Shown one piece after another: positions 17,853 to 25,640 of a stretch of 64,000 bases of DNA (position 1 is its first letter; the number at the start of each line of letters is the position of its first letter). The notes beneath the pieces were generated by a model. It was not told the DNA's origin and did not search any database. It saw only the letters and a program-made list of their open reading frames with translations. The stretch comes from Prosthecobacter fusiformis (GTDB taxonomy: Bacteria; Verrucomicrobiota; Verrucomicrobiia; Verrucomicrobiales; Verrucomicrobiaceae), in NCBI RefSeq assembly GCF_004364345.1, contig NZ_SOCA01000001.1, positions 744,001 to 808,000 of the forward strand, given 5' to 3'. The position numbers and the translations under genes were made by a program.

Positions 17853-20270
17853 TCAATAATACTGCACGAGGCCGTTCTGCCAGATGGGCTTGAGTTCGGC
17901 GATGGCGGCGTCAATGAGGGTGGTGCCGCGGTGGGTGACGTGCATCCAGCGTTCGCCGGTGCTTTCGCCGATGATGACGGCTCCAGCGGAGCGGACGGCT
18001 TCTACATGCTCGGCGGCGACTTCGATGAGGAAACGGCCGGGCGTTTCACCAAAGAGGATCTCGGCCATGGTGCAGTCTTTGGAGGCGGGGAAGTTTTCCA
18101 GCTCGACCTTGATGCCGGCTTTGCCGCTGAAAGCGAACTCAGCCAGGGCGATGGCGAGACCGCCTTCGGAGAGGTCGTGAGTGGCAAGGATGGCACCTTT
18201 TTTGACAAGCTCGTGATACTTGTTGTAGTTAGACCACGTCTCAGTTTCGCTCCAGGTGGGGGCACCATTGAGGCCGGCTCCCTGGGTATATTTGGCGAAG
18301 ACGCTGCCGCGCAGGCCGGGGGTGGTTTTGCCCAGGATTGCGAGCTTACTGCCGGGACGGCGCAGGGAGGAGCCAACGACATGGGAGGCATCCTCGATCA
18401 CTCCGAAACCGCTAACCAAAAGTGTGACCGGGATGGACACAGGGCCTTCATCGGTGATGAAGTAGTTGTAAAAACTGTCCTTTCCGGAGACGAATGGGGC
18501 GCCGTAAGCGAGGGCGGATTCGGCCATGCCTTTGGTGCATTCGACGAGGGCTCCCAGCTCTTTTTCGCTATCGGGATTGCCCATGCAGAAATTGTCCAGG
18601 ATGGCGATGCGCTCTGGATTGGCTCCCATAGCGACGAGCTGGCGGACGCATTCGTCCACGCAAGCGCGGCCCATAGCGTGAGGGTCAGTCTTGCCCCATT
18701 CAGGGAGCAGGGCACAGGCAAGGGCCACGAGCTGGTTGCTGCCGTCCACCTTGATGACGGAGCCATCCTGGGGAGCATCACCACTGGCACCGGCGAGAGG
18801 TTTGAGGACGGTATTGCCCTGCACTTCGTGATCGTATTCGCGGATGATCGGCTCGCGGGAGACGATGGAAAAATCACCGAGCACCGTCTTGAGCACCTGG
18901 GTCCAGGACTCTGGACGGACGACGATCTTCGGCGAAGCGGCGACCGGTTGACGCCAGTGGGCTTTCATCTCACGGCGGGGTGCGCCGTGGAGTTTTTCCA
19001 CATGCAGGTCGCAGACGGACTGGCCATGGTGCCAGACTTTCAGGCGCTTGCTGCCATCAGCTTTTGCTAAAACGAAAATTTCGCTCTGCCAGGTATCGGC
19101 GATCTTTTGGAGAGCAGGCAAGTTGTGCTCCTCGATGGCCATGACCATGCGCTCCTGGGATTCGGAAATGAAGACCTGCCAGCTTTCGAGGCCAGGCTCT
19201 TTGAGAGGGCAGTTTTCCAGCCACACTTCACCGCCCACTTCGCTGAGCATTTCCCCAGCAGCGCTGGAGAAACCACCAGCACCGCAGTCGGTGATGAATT
19301 CGATGAGTCCTGCATCCCGTGCAGCGAGGACAAAATCGGCCACTTTTTTCTCCTCGATGGGATTGCCGATCTGAACGGCGGTCTGGTCTTCTTCGTGGGA
19401 ATCGGTAGTCAGCTCCGCAGAGGAGAAGGTGGCACCTTTGAGGCCGTCCTTACCGGTGCGACCACCTGCGGCGATGAGGAGGTGGCCGGGCTTCACTTCC
19501 TTAGCGATGTCCTTGATCGGGATGACGCCAGCGGTGCCACAGAAAACGAGCGGGTTATAAATGAAGGTGTCGTCAAACTGGATGGCACCGTTGACCGTTG
19601 GGATGCCCATGCGGTTACCGTAATCGCGCACGCCACGGACGACGCCACGCATGACGCCAAGGGGATGGATGACGTCCTTGGCCTTCAAGTCTTCCTGCTT
19701 GGTATCTGGAGGGCCGAAGCAGAAAACATCAATGGAGGCGACGGGCTTGGAGCCTTTGCCTGCGCCGAGGATGTCACGGATAACTCCACCGAGACCGGTA
19801 TTGGCACCGGCGTAGGGTTCGATGGCGCTCGGGTGGTTGTGAGTTTCCACCTTGAGGCATACAGCCTGGTTATCATCCAGCTTCACAAAACCGGCGTTGT
19901 CCACAAAGGCGCTGAGCACGAAGTCTGGCTTCTGCTCCATGATCTTCTCGGTGACGCTGCGGATGTAGGTCTTGAAAAGGCTGTCCACCACCTCGTCCTT
20001 ACCGTCCAGGGTGTGGGAGATTTTGGCGTTGAAAATGCGGTGTTTGCAATGCTCTGACCACGTCTGGGCGATGACCTCAAGTTCCACATCGGTGGGGTCG
20101 CGGCCTTCATCGTTGAAGATCTGCTGCACGACCTGCATGTCCGCCTTGGACAGGGAGAGCTTCATCTTCTTGGACAGGTCCAGAAGCTGGTCGGCGGAGA
20201 GATCGCGAACGGAGATCGTGCGGAAAACAGCGCGTTCGGTGCGAGGTGCGGAGGAGGGGTTGGCTTGCAA
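17853..20270 (-). CDS. purL: Phosphoribosylformylglycinamidine synthase subunit
   Basis: PurL converts FGAR to FGAM with ATP and PurQ-derived ammonia. The product is 805 residues. After a 45-residue linker with F-R-T-I-S-V-R-D-L-S comes the catalytic part beginning E-V-I-A-Q-T-W-S-E-H-C-K-H, which contains the substrate-binding histidine; K-V-E-T-H-N-H-P-S-A and two repeated AIR-synthase-like halves follow. The start appears to be a TTG at 20270; an in-frame stop lies 24 bases upstream, so no longer form exists. The small-type enzyme needs a separate PurS, which is not adjacent. The length exceeds typical small PurL (about 740) but falls short of PurS-fused forms. Confidence 0.95.
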   Translation of the reverse strand: MQANPSSAPRTERAVFRTISVRDLSADQLLDLSKKMKLSLSKADMQVVQQIFNDEGRDPTDVELEVIAQTWSEHCKHRIFNAKISHTLDGKDEVVDSLFKTYIRSVTEKIMEQKPDFVLSAFVDNAGFVKLDDNQAVCLKVETHNHPSAIEPYAGANTGLGGVIRDILGAGKGSKPVASIDVFCFGPPDTKQEDLKAKDVIHPLGVMRGVVRGVRDYGNRMGIPTVNGAIQFDDTFIYNPLVFCGTAGVIPIKDIAKEVKPGHLLIAAGGRTGKDGLKGATFSSAELTTDSHEEDQTAVQIGNPIEEKKVADFVLAARDAGLIEFITDCGAGGFSSAAGEMLSEVGGEVWLENCPLKEPGLESWQVFISESQERMVMAIEEHNLPALQKIADTWQSEIFVLAKADGSKRLKVWHHGQSVCDLHVEKLHGAPRREMKAHWRQPVAASPKIVVRPESWTQVLKTVLGDFSIVSREPIIREYDHEVQGNTVLKPLAGASGDAPQDGSVIKVDGSNQLVALACALLPEWGKTDPHAMGRACVDECVRQLVAMGANPERIAILDNFCMGNPDSEKELGALVECTKGMAESALAYGAPFVSGKDSFYNYFITDEGPVSIPVTLLVSGFGVIEDASHVVGSSLRRPGSKLAILGKTTPGLRGSVFAKYTQGAGLNGAPTWSETETWSNYNKYHELVKKGAILATHDLSEGGLAIALAEFAFSGKAGIKVELENFPASKDCTMAEILFGETPGRFLIEVAAEHVEAVRSAGAVIIGESTGERWMHVTHRGTTLIDAAIAELKPIWQNGLVQYY

Positions 20271-20401
20271 GGTCAGAGGACGGTTTGGTTACCCTTTGGA
20301 TTTGGCGAGGAAACGCGGCGGGTCAATGGGAGAGGCGACGGCGGGAATTTATGATCCATGGCTAACGACCTGCGATTCTCTAAAGACTGAGCTGATCCGA
20401 T

Positions 20402-20540
20402 GGGGAATGGGGATGAGTTTCAAATTTTCCCCATTTGGGTATTTTTGGACTTAAACACCTGACTTTCAAGGAGTTGGAATGGGGATGAAGAATCCCCATC
20501 GCTTCCCCTTTTTCCCCATGCTCCCCATTGGGGGAGAAAA
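20402..20540 (+). repeat. Intergenic hairpin repeat, copy C
   Basis: This is the most diverged of three copies of an intergenic repeat (others at 60111 and 60400). Shared order: TTTCCCCATTTGGG, a spacer of about 35 bases with CTTTCA, then ATGGGGAT (20479-20486), loop GAAGA and ATCCCCAT (20492-20499), then several CCCCAT units. It lies between divergent purL and ahpC. The start of the same 577-base spacer (20271-20401) holds nothing I recognise. Confidence 0.65.
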
Positions 20541-20586
20541 CGGAGACTTGGGAAAGGTCACGGATCATGATCATGTCAGGCGGTTA

Positions 20587-20760
20587 GGATTGGCCAAATA
20601 TTCTGATTACAATCCTGGTCCATCGGACCTCCTGCAAGCGGGTTGGATACGGACTTAGGCCAAGTGGCGAAAACTCTTTTCCATGCCCAAAAAAGGGTGC
20701 TGTAAAGCCGTTGAACTTGGCCAGAAAGCAGCTAGGGAAAGCGCCCGGCTGGCTTTTTAA
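20587..20760 (+). ncRNA. Candidate structured RNA or attenuator leader ahead of ahpC
   Basis: A chain of exact dyads reads rightward. GGATTG (20587-20592) pairs with CAATCC (20610-20615). GGTCC (20617-20621) pairs with GGACC (20625-20629). GGCCAAGT (20658-20665) pairs with ACTTGGCC (20715-20722) and encloses GGC/GCC and a CCC-AAAAAA-GGG hairpin (20686-20697). A terminator-like stem, CAGC..GGG/CCC..GCTG (20729-20751), is followed by GGCTTTTTAA. GGCCAG (20719-20724) can also pair with the CTGGC just before the U-run, so it competes with the large stem, as in attenuators. ahpC starts 88 bases downstream. It may be a leader of ahpC or a free small RNA. I do not recognise a known family. Confidence 0.45.
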
Positions 20761-20847
20761 TGACCTCTCATTCAGGGTAATCTGAGTGACTCGACATCAG
20801 GAAACCAGCCCTTTTTACCACCCCCCATTCAGACATTAACCCTCCCC

Positions 20848-21375
20848 ATGCTTACCATCGGTCATCCGTTCCCAGAGTTTCGTTCCAAAGCCTGCAATGG
20901 CGTCACCAATGACGACATCATCGAAATCACCCACGAGTCCTATCCTGGAAAGTGGAAGTTTTTCCTGTTCTACCCAAAGGATTTCACATTCGTCTGCCCG
21001 ACGGAGCTGGTGGAATTCGGCAAGCGGGTGCGGGATTTTGCAGATCGTGACACGCAGCTCATCGGTGGCTCTACGGACAATGAATTTTCCCATCTGGCCT
21101 GGAAGCAGTCCCGTGAGGATCTGACGGCGCTGAAGTATCCCCTCATCGCCGCGCAGAAGCTGGCGGGTGACCTGGGTATCCTGGACCCTGTGGAGCATGT
21201 GTGCCTGCGCGCCAGCTTCCTGGTGGACCCGAACGGCATCATCCAGTGGGTGAACGTGAACAACCTTTCCGTGGGCCGCAGCGTGGAAGAAGCCCTGCGC
21301 GTGCTGGATGCCGTGCAGTCCGACGAGCTGTGCCCCTGCAACTGGAAGAAGGGCGAGAAGACCCTCAAGGTCTAA
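20848..21375 (+). CDS. ahpC: Peroxiredoxin, AhpC-like
   Basis: The product is 175 residues and reduces hydrogen peroxide, organic hydroperoxides or peroxynitrite in the cytoplasm. The peroxidatic Cys50 lies in F-T-F-V-C-P-T-E, with the catalytic threonine two residues further on; C-terminal Cys162 and Cys164 (E-L-C-P-C-N-W) can act in resolution. The family block S-T-D-N-E-F-S-H-L-A-W also fits typical AhpC. The gene for AhpD follows after 86 bases, so the reductant is likely AhpD rather than AhpF. The start ATG at 20848 is preceded by C-rich sequence without a good ribosome-binding site. A possible structured leader precedes it. Confidence 0.92.
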   Translation: MLTIGHPFPEFRSKACNGVTNDDIIEITHESYPGKWKFFLFYPKDFTFVCPTELVEFGKRVRDFADRDTQLIGGSTDNEFSHLAWKQSREDLTALKYPLIAAQKLAGDLGILDPVEHVCLRASFLVDPNGIIQWVNVNNLSVGRSVEEALRVLDAVQSDELCPCNWKKGEKTLKV

Positions 21376-21461
21376 TCTGACTCCCCTTCCCTTCATCCCA
21401 GAAAACTTCATCTGCGGGGCTGGTTCATCCGGCCCCGCACCTTCCCCCCTTTCTATTTTCA

Positions 21462-21989
21462 ATGTCCCAAATTGATGCGCTTCGTGATCTGCTGCCTGAA
21501 GCAGCCAAGGACCTGCGGCTGAATCTGCAGGCGGTGCTGCGGCCGGAAAATCTGACGTCTGACCAGGTCTGGGGCATCGCCCTGACCTCGGCCTATTTCA
21601 TGAACCATGTGGCCCTGCGCGATGCGGTGCTGGCCGATGCCCAAGCCGCCGGAGTCGGTGAGGCAGTCATTGATGATGCCAAGGCCGCGGCCTCCATCAT
21701 GGGCATGAATACTGTGTATTATCGCTTCCGCCACTTGGTGGAAAAGGAGTCCTATGCGACGATGCCCGCCCGTCTGCGCATGCTGCGGATGGGCCAGCCG
21801 AAGACGGACAAGGCGACCTTTGAACTCATGTCCATGGCCTGCGCGGCCCTGGCCGGATGCGGCATGTGCATCCAGGCGCATGAGGCGACCCTGGTGCAGC
21901 ACGGGGTGAGCGAGGCGGCGATTCATGATTCCGTGAGGATCGCAGCGGTGATGCAGGGGACAGCGGTGGGGTTGGGGATTGGGGTGTAG
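21462..21989 (+). CDS. ahpD: AhpD-type alkylhydroperoxidase / AhpC reductant
   Basis: The product is 175 residues, AhpD-sized, of the carboxymuconolactone decarboxylase fold. The active pair Cys133 and Cys136 (C-G-M-C) with His140 forms the conserved E/C-x-x-C-x-x-x-H redox centre, preceded by a helix and followed by V-S-E-A-A-I-H-D-S-V-R-I-A-A-V. Family knowledge: AhpD passes electrons to AhpC, usually from a lipoamide-bearing protein. It lies 86 bases downstream of ahpC in the same direction, an arrangement seen in many bacteria lacking ahpF. Confidence 0.9.
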   Translation: MSQIDALRDLLPEAAKDLRLNLQAVLRPENLTSDQVWGIALTSAYFMNHVALRDAVLADAQAAGVGEAVIDDAKAAASIMGMNTVYYRFRHLVEKESYATMPARLRMLRMGQPKTDKATFELMSMACAALAGCGMCIQAHEATLVQHGVSEAAIHDSVRIAAVMQGTAVGLGIGV

Positions 21990-22046
21990 GTTTGGAGGGC
22001 GTTTTTCGAAAAGCGGGCGTGAAGGAAATTGGTAGTGCAGTGTCCC

Positions 22047-22134
22047 GCCCTTACAGGGCTCTGGGAAAGAGAGATGGCGGCGTGACATTACCCAGGGCGA
22101 TGCCCTGGGCTTTGTTGTTGCGCCCCTTTGGGGC
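22047..22134. repeat. Cluster of palindromic intergenic repeats
   Basis: Three hairpins lie close together: GCCC-TTACA-GGGC (22047-22059), CCCAGGGC-GAT-GCCCTGGG (22091-22109) and GCCCC-TTT-GGGGC (22122-22134). I recall the CCCAGGGC..GCCCTGGG plus GCCCC..GGGGC pairing as a frequent intergenic motif in Planctomycetota and related soil or water bacteria. The rest of the 436-base spacer 21990-22425 shows no gene or other structure that I can see. Confidence 0.6.
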
Positions 22135-22425
22135 TGGGGGCAAGGGGCGTGTGTGAACGCAGTTGAAGGCCGTTTTGGCGATTGATTGCGGGCAGGAGTG
22201 CCTGCTTCATTTGATGTGGCGGCTGAGCTCTTCCCGAAGTCATGAATCGAATTGAGCGCTATGCGGGGCGGTAAGCGGCGGGGGTTATTGCGCCGTGGCT
22301 TGGATCGCTCCGAGGATGGGTTTTAAGATCTAGGAGGGAGGGGGATGGCCGCTGGCATGCTTCCGGCATGTGACTGAGAGGGACTTGAGGCAAGGGGTGG
22401 GTCGTTGAAGCTCCCTCACCCCTGG

Positions 22426-22854
22426 CTACTGACGGCGATCACTCTGGGATTGGGGGGAAGGATTGTCTAGCGAAAGGCAGTATAGCCTGTTCAGGTCGAG
22501 CAGATGGTGGCCGTGAATCAATGAATGGAGACGATCCACGATGATGACGAGGAAAACGTTGGGGGTTCGCGTGCAAACGTGAATCAAATCGAAACGATCC
22601 TCGCGTGGGCGATAAATGCACTCCACGTAATCATCCCATATCTGATGGCCGAGCAATTGGACCTTCGGAACAGCCAATACGTACGGCCAGATATCAAGCA
22701 AAGGGACCGTTTTCTCTGTCACATTATCCATCGGATCAGTGAGCAAAGCCTGGTAGGCTGCTTCGTCCAGTTGGTAAGTGGGTAGCGGGATAGAACTCAT
22801 ATCAAGAGGGCACGGAGAATTCTTTTTCACATTGGGAGATGGATCCGTTGCCAA
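22426..22854 (-). CDS. Unknown small protein next to a DUF2071 gene
   Basis: The frame from a TTG at 22854 gives 142 residues and follows the stop of the DUF2071 gene by 7 bases, with GAGAGG just ahead; an ATG at 22800 (MSSIPLPTYQLDE) would give 124 residues. The protein is soluble, with no signal peptide, and contains a repeatedly hydrophobic C-terminal half (V-F-L-V-I-I-V-D-R-L-H-S-L-I-H-G-H-H-L-L-D). I do not recognise the family. Tight linkage suggests it works with the DUF2071 protein. It could be spurious beyond the internal ATG. Confidence 0.55.
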   Translation of the reverse strand: MATDPSPNVKKNSPCPLDMSSIPLPTYQLDEAAYQALLTDPMDNVTEKTVPLLDIWPYVLAVPKVQLLGHQIWDDYVECIYRPREDRFDLIHVCTRTPNVFLVIIVDRLHSLIHGHHLLDLNRLYCLSLDNPSPQSQSDRRQ

Positions 22855-22861
22855 CGGCCTC

Positions 22862-23620
22862 TCACGAAGATTGAATCGTCAGAGACGCACCTGAAGGGGA
22901 AAGGTAAAGGTCCGGGCGGCTGCGCCATTCATGCTGGATGCCCCTCATCAACAATGCACAATCAAGCTCAACAGAACCTGCAGGAAAGCGGTGGCGGTCA
23001 TCAAAGAAAACAGACTGCGCTGATTCGATTGAGAGAGGACAGACTGTCCAGTCCACAGCATGCAAATCCATGCCGTGGTAATGGCCGGCGTCCTTGGTGG
23101 CAGAGTAGCCAGTGGCACCGAGTGAGAAAAATCCCACGGCAGCTTCAAGGGAGGGGAAGATACTGCCAGGCGTCAGATCGGTGGCAGTGCACCCCTTGAA
23201 GGATATCTCCGTCTCACCGTCAGCACGTACGATTCGAAGAGACAAGGAAGAATCCGACTCCTGAACGTCAAAACGACTCCGCTGAAAGATGCCGGGGAAA
23301 ACTCGGCCGCCCATCAGCTTGTTGAATCCTGAGTTCGTATCCCGCCGGGGAATGAAGACTCCCTCACGAGGCTCGCCATCCTGGTCCCATTCCACAGCAA
23401 TGCGATGGGCTGCGTTTTCAGATCCCAAGCCTGACCATGAAGGCAGGAGCCGGGGCCGCAGGTGTTTGAAACGAATCATGCAGACTCCTCCCACCCCATA
23501 TCCGTCATACAACTTTGGTTTGAACGGTAGTGGAAGCACGCGCTGAAGCACTGCGGGATCAACGCGGTAGTTGAGAAGCACCCGCCTGTCTATAATGCCG
23601 TGGATGGTATCGAGGAACAT
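22862..23620 (-). CDS. DUF2071 / acetoacetate decarboxylase-fold protein
   Basis: I chose the ATG at 23620 (MFLDTIHGIIDRR); a TTG at 23656 adds 12 residues that look non-conserved. The product is 252 residues. It has the DUF2071 (YqjF-like) layout: N-terminal R-R-V-L-L-N-Y-R-V-D-P, then V-L-P-L-P-F-K-P-K-L-Y-D-G-Y-G-V-G-G-V, and later F-F-S-L-G-A-T-G-Y-S. Family members are cytoplasmic and of unknown or weakly known function; an acetoacetate-decarboxylase-like fold is the structural link. It is the first gene of a two-gene leftward unit with the unknown at 22426. Confidence 0.7.
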   Translation of the reverse strand: MFLDTIHGIIDRRVLLNYRVDPAVLQRVLPLPFKPKLYDGYGVGGVCMIRFKHLRPRLLPSWSGLGSENAAHRIAVEWDQDGEPREGVFIPRRDTNSGFNKLMGGRVFPGIFQRSRFDVQESDSSLSLRIVRADGETEISFKGCTATDLTPGSIFPSLEAAVGFFSLGATGYSATKDAGHYHGMDLHAVDWTVCPLSIESAQSVFFDDRHRFPAGSVELDCALLMRGIQHEWRSRPDLYLSPSGASLTIQSS

Positions 23621-23757
23621 GAGCGTGACCTGAGTTCCATGACCGGAACGGCCCAAATTAGATCAGCACGAAGCTTTAACAAGTGGGAGTCGCGCCGGCA
23701 GATGCTCATCGTTTGGAGCCTCCCCACAGAGATCCCGAGTTCCGGTTCGCAGCAAGG

Positions 23758-24153
23758 TTATTTGCTCTTAGCCCGCAGTTCCGCCTCGATCTTCATCACG
23801 GGATCAAAACCATATTTGGCCTTAAGATGCTGAATAACCGTCTGACGATAGGCGCGGTCGTAGGCCACATTGGGGCCGATGATGCAGCCGGAAAAAGCGA
23901 CGGTGATGTTGTATCGTTTAGCTGCCAGGCTTCGCAGTTCAGTGTCCGTTTCAGAGGGGATGCCACCGATGTCGTAACGGACCTTGCCTTGCCCAATGTC
24001 CTTGTTCGCTGCCGCCGCGCCGGCTCTGGCCTCTCGCCGGTCTGACCATTTTTTAAAGGGGCTTTCTCCATGAGCCATTCCAGTGGCGGACAGGCCCCCG
24101 AGAAGGCACAGGGCCATGGCCATCAGGTTCATTGTCATTGTGCGGGTTTTCAT
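23758..24153 (-). CDS. Small secreted protein, unknown
   Basis: The product is 131 residues with a signal peptide (about 1-29, ending A-H-G-E). The mature part is basic and alanine-rich at first (K-K-W-S-D-R-R-E-A-R-A-G-A-A-A-A) and then forms a compact domain with G-G-I-P-S-E-T-D-T-E-L-R-S-L-A-A-K-R-Y and a single cysteine. I do not recognise it. It is on the same strand as rarA upstream (51-base gap), which may be chance. Confidence 0.65.
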   Translation of the reverse strand: MKTRTMTMNLMAMALCLLGGLSATGMAHGESPFKKWSDRREARAGAAAANKDIGQGKVRYDIGGIPSETDTELRSLAAKRYNITVAFSGCIIGPNVAYDRAYRQTVIQHLKAKYGFDPVMKIEAELRAKSK

Positions 24154-24204
24154 GATGGTCAGAGGTTGTGTCCTGTTTATGTTACGCCATTAACACAAAG
24201 TTGG

Positions 24205-25557
24205 TTACGCCCCACCCGCCTGCTTTTCCCACTCGCGGCGATAGTGGTCGAGCCGTTCTTTGATGCGGGCTTCGAGGCCGTTGGTGGTGGGGTCGTAGTA
24301 TTGCTTGCCGCCTTCGAGGCAGCGCTGGGGGACGAAGCCGCCTTCGTAGTCGTGGGGATAAAGGTAACCTTCACCGTGGCCGAATTGCTTGGCACCTTTG
24401 TAGTGGGCATCACGGAGGTGCTTGGGGACGGGGAGGGTGCGGCCGTTTTTGACATCGTCCATGGCGGCATTGATGGCCATGTAAGCACGGTTGCTCTTGG
24501 GGGCGGTGGCGATGTAGATGACGGCGTGGCCGAGGATGATGCGGGCCTCCGGCATGCCGATGGCCTCGACGGCCTGCTGGGCGGCGACCGCGACGCGGAG
24601 GGCGTTGCTGTCTGCCATGCCGACGTCTTCACTAGCGGCGATGACGATGCGGCGGGCGACGAAACGAATGTCCTCACCTGCATAGAGCATCTTGGCCAGC
24701 CAGTAGATGGCGGCATCGGGATCCGAGGCGCGCATGGATTTGATGAAGGCGCTGGCGGTATCGTAATGGGCATCGCCATCGCCATCATAGACGACGGTTT
24801 TTTGCTGCATGGATTCCTCGGCCTCGTGCAGGTCGATGATGACGTGTCCGTCTGCATCCGGAGTGGAAGAGAGGACAGCGAGTTCAAGGGCATTGAGGCA
24901 TTTGCGGGCATCGCCATCGGCCACGGTGGCGAGGTGGAGGCTGGCCTCGGGGGTGAGGGTGGCGTTCCATTTTCCCAAACCGCGCTCCGTATCGGTCAGG
25001 GCGCGCTGCATGAGGTGCTGGAGGTCCTCGATGCCGAGAGGCTCCAGCGTGAAGACCTGTGAGCGGCTGACGAGGGGGCTATTGACGTAGAAGAAGGGAT
25101 TGTGCGTGGTGGCACCGATGAAGCGCAGGGTGCCGCGCTCCAGGTGGGGGAGGAGGACGTCCTGCTGGGCTTTGTTGAATCGGTGGATCTCATCCACAAA
25201 GAGGACGGTGCCCTGGCCGGTGAGTTTTTTCAGCTTGAGGGCGGCATCAGCTTCCTTGCGGATATCAGCAACGCTGCTTTCCACACCGCTGAGGGTGACG
25301 AAGCGTGCCTTGGTCTCCTGGCTGATGATGTGAGCGAGGGTGGTCTTGCCGACGCCGGGCGGGCCATAGAGGATGAGGGAGGAAAAGCGGTCTGCCTGCA
25401 CGGCACGACGGAGGAGTTTGCCCTCCCCCAAAATGTGGCCCTGGCCCGTGTATTCCGCCAGGATGCGGGGGCGCATGCGCGAGGCGAGGGGGGCATCTGG
25501 CTGCGCATCCACCACCGTACCGGGGGATTCGGCGGGTTGGAAAAGGTCTTCGCTCAT
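24205..25557 (-). CDS. rarA: Replication-associated recombination protein RarA (MgsA)
   Basis: The product is 450 residues, the standard length. This AAA+ ATPase acts at stalled replication forks and interacts with single-strand-binding protein and the clamp-loader pathway. Walker A is G-P-P-G-V-G-K-T (65-72), Walker B is V-L-F-V-D-E-I-H-R-F with the family-specific H-R-F, and sensor 1 is G-A-T-T-H-N-P-F-F. The C-terminal R-D-A-H-Y-K-G-A and G-Y-x-Y-P-H-D are also typical of RarA. Starts at the ATG at 25557. It is divergent from the ABC ATPase gene, with 83 bases between. Confidence 0.95.
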   Translation of the reverse strand: MSEDLFQPAESPGTVVDAQPDAPLASRMRPRILAEYTGQGHILGEGKLLRRAVQADRFSSLILYGPPGVGKTTLAHIISQETKARFVTLSGVESSVADIRKEADAALKLKKLTGQGTVLFVDEIHRFNKAQQDVLLPHLERGTLRFIGATTHNPFFYVNSPLVSRSQVFTLEPLGIEDLQHLMQRALTDTERGLGKWNATLTPEASLHLATVADGDARKCLNALELAVLSSTPDADGHVIIDLHEAEESMQQKTVVYDGDGDAHYDTASAFIKSMRASDPDAAIYWLAKMLYAGEDIRFVARRIVIAASEDVGMADSNALRVAVAAQQAVEAIGMPEARIILGHAVIYIATAPKSNRAYMAINAAMDDVKNGRTLPVPKHLRDAHYKGAKQFGHGEGYLYPHDYEGGFVPQRCLEGGKQYYDPTTNGLEARIKERLDHYRREWEKQAGGA

Positions 25558-25640
25558 GAGGGCAGTTGGCGGCAGATTGCGATTGTTTGCAGTGGTGCGG
25601 AGTGGTTCTTTAATTCATCGTCTGCCATCCCTCCACTCCG

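Noticed and set aside
17331..19070. A 579-codon open frame on the plus strand
   Set aside because: It is antisense to purL and the toxin-antitoxin genes. The composition is Gly/Asp/Glu-rich as expected from the reverse of a GC-rich gene, and no family marks are seen.
19107..20057. A 316-codon open frame on the plus strand
   Set aside because: It is antisense to the N-terminal half of purL; no start signal or domain is seen.
20683..20760. A 25-codon frame (MPKKGCCKAVELG) inside the candidate RNA
   Set aside because: It ends in the terminator U-run and has no good ribosome-binding site; RNA structure explains the sequence better. A leader peptide cannot be wholly excluded.
24070..25062. A 330-codon open frame on the plus strand
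   Set aside because: It is antisense to rarA, whose Walker and H-R-F motifs are clear; the translation is Gly/Asp/Val-rich low-complexity.
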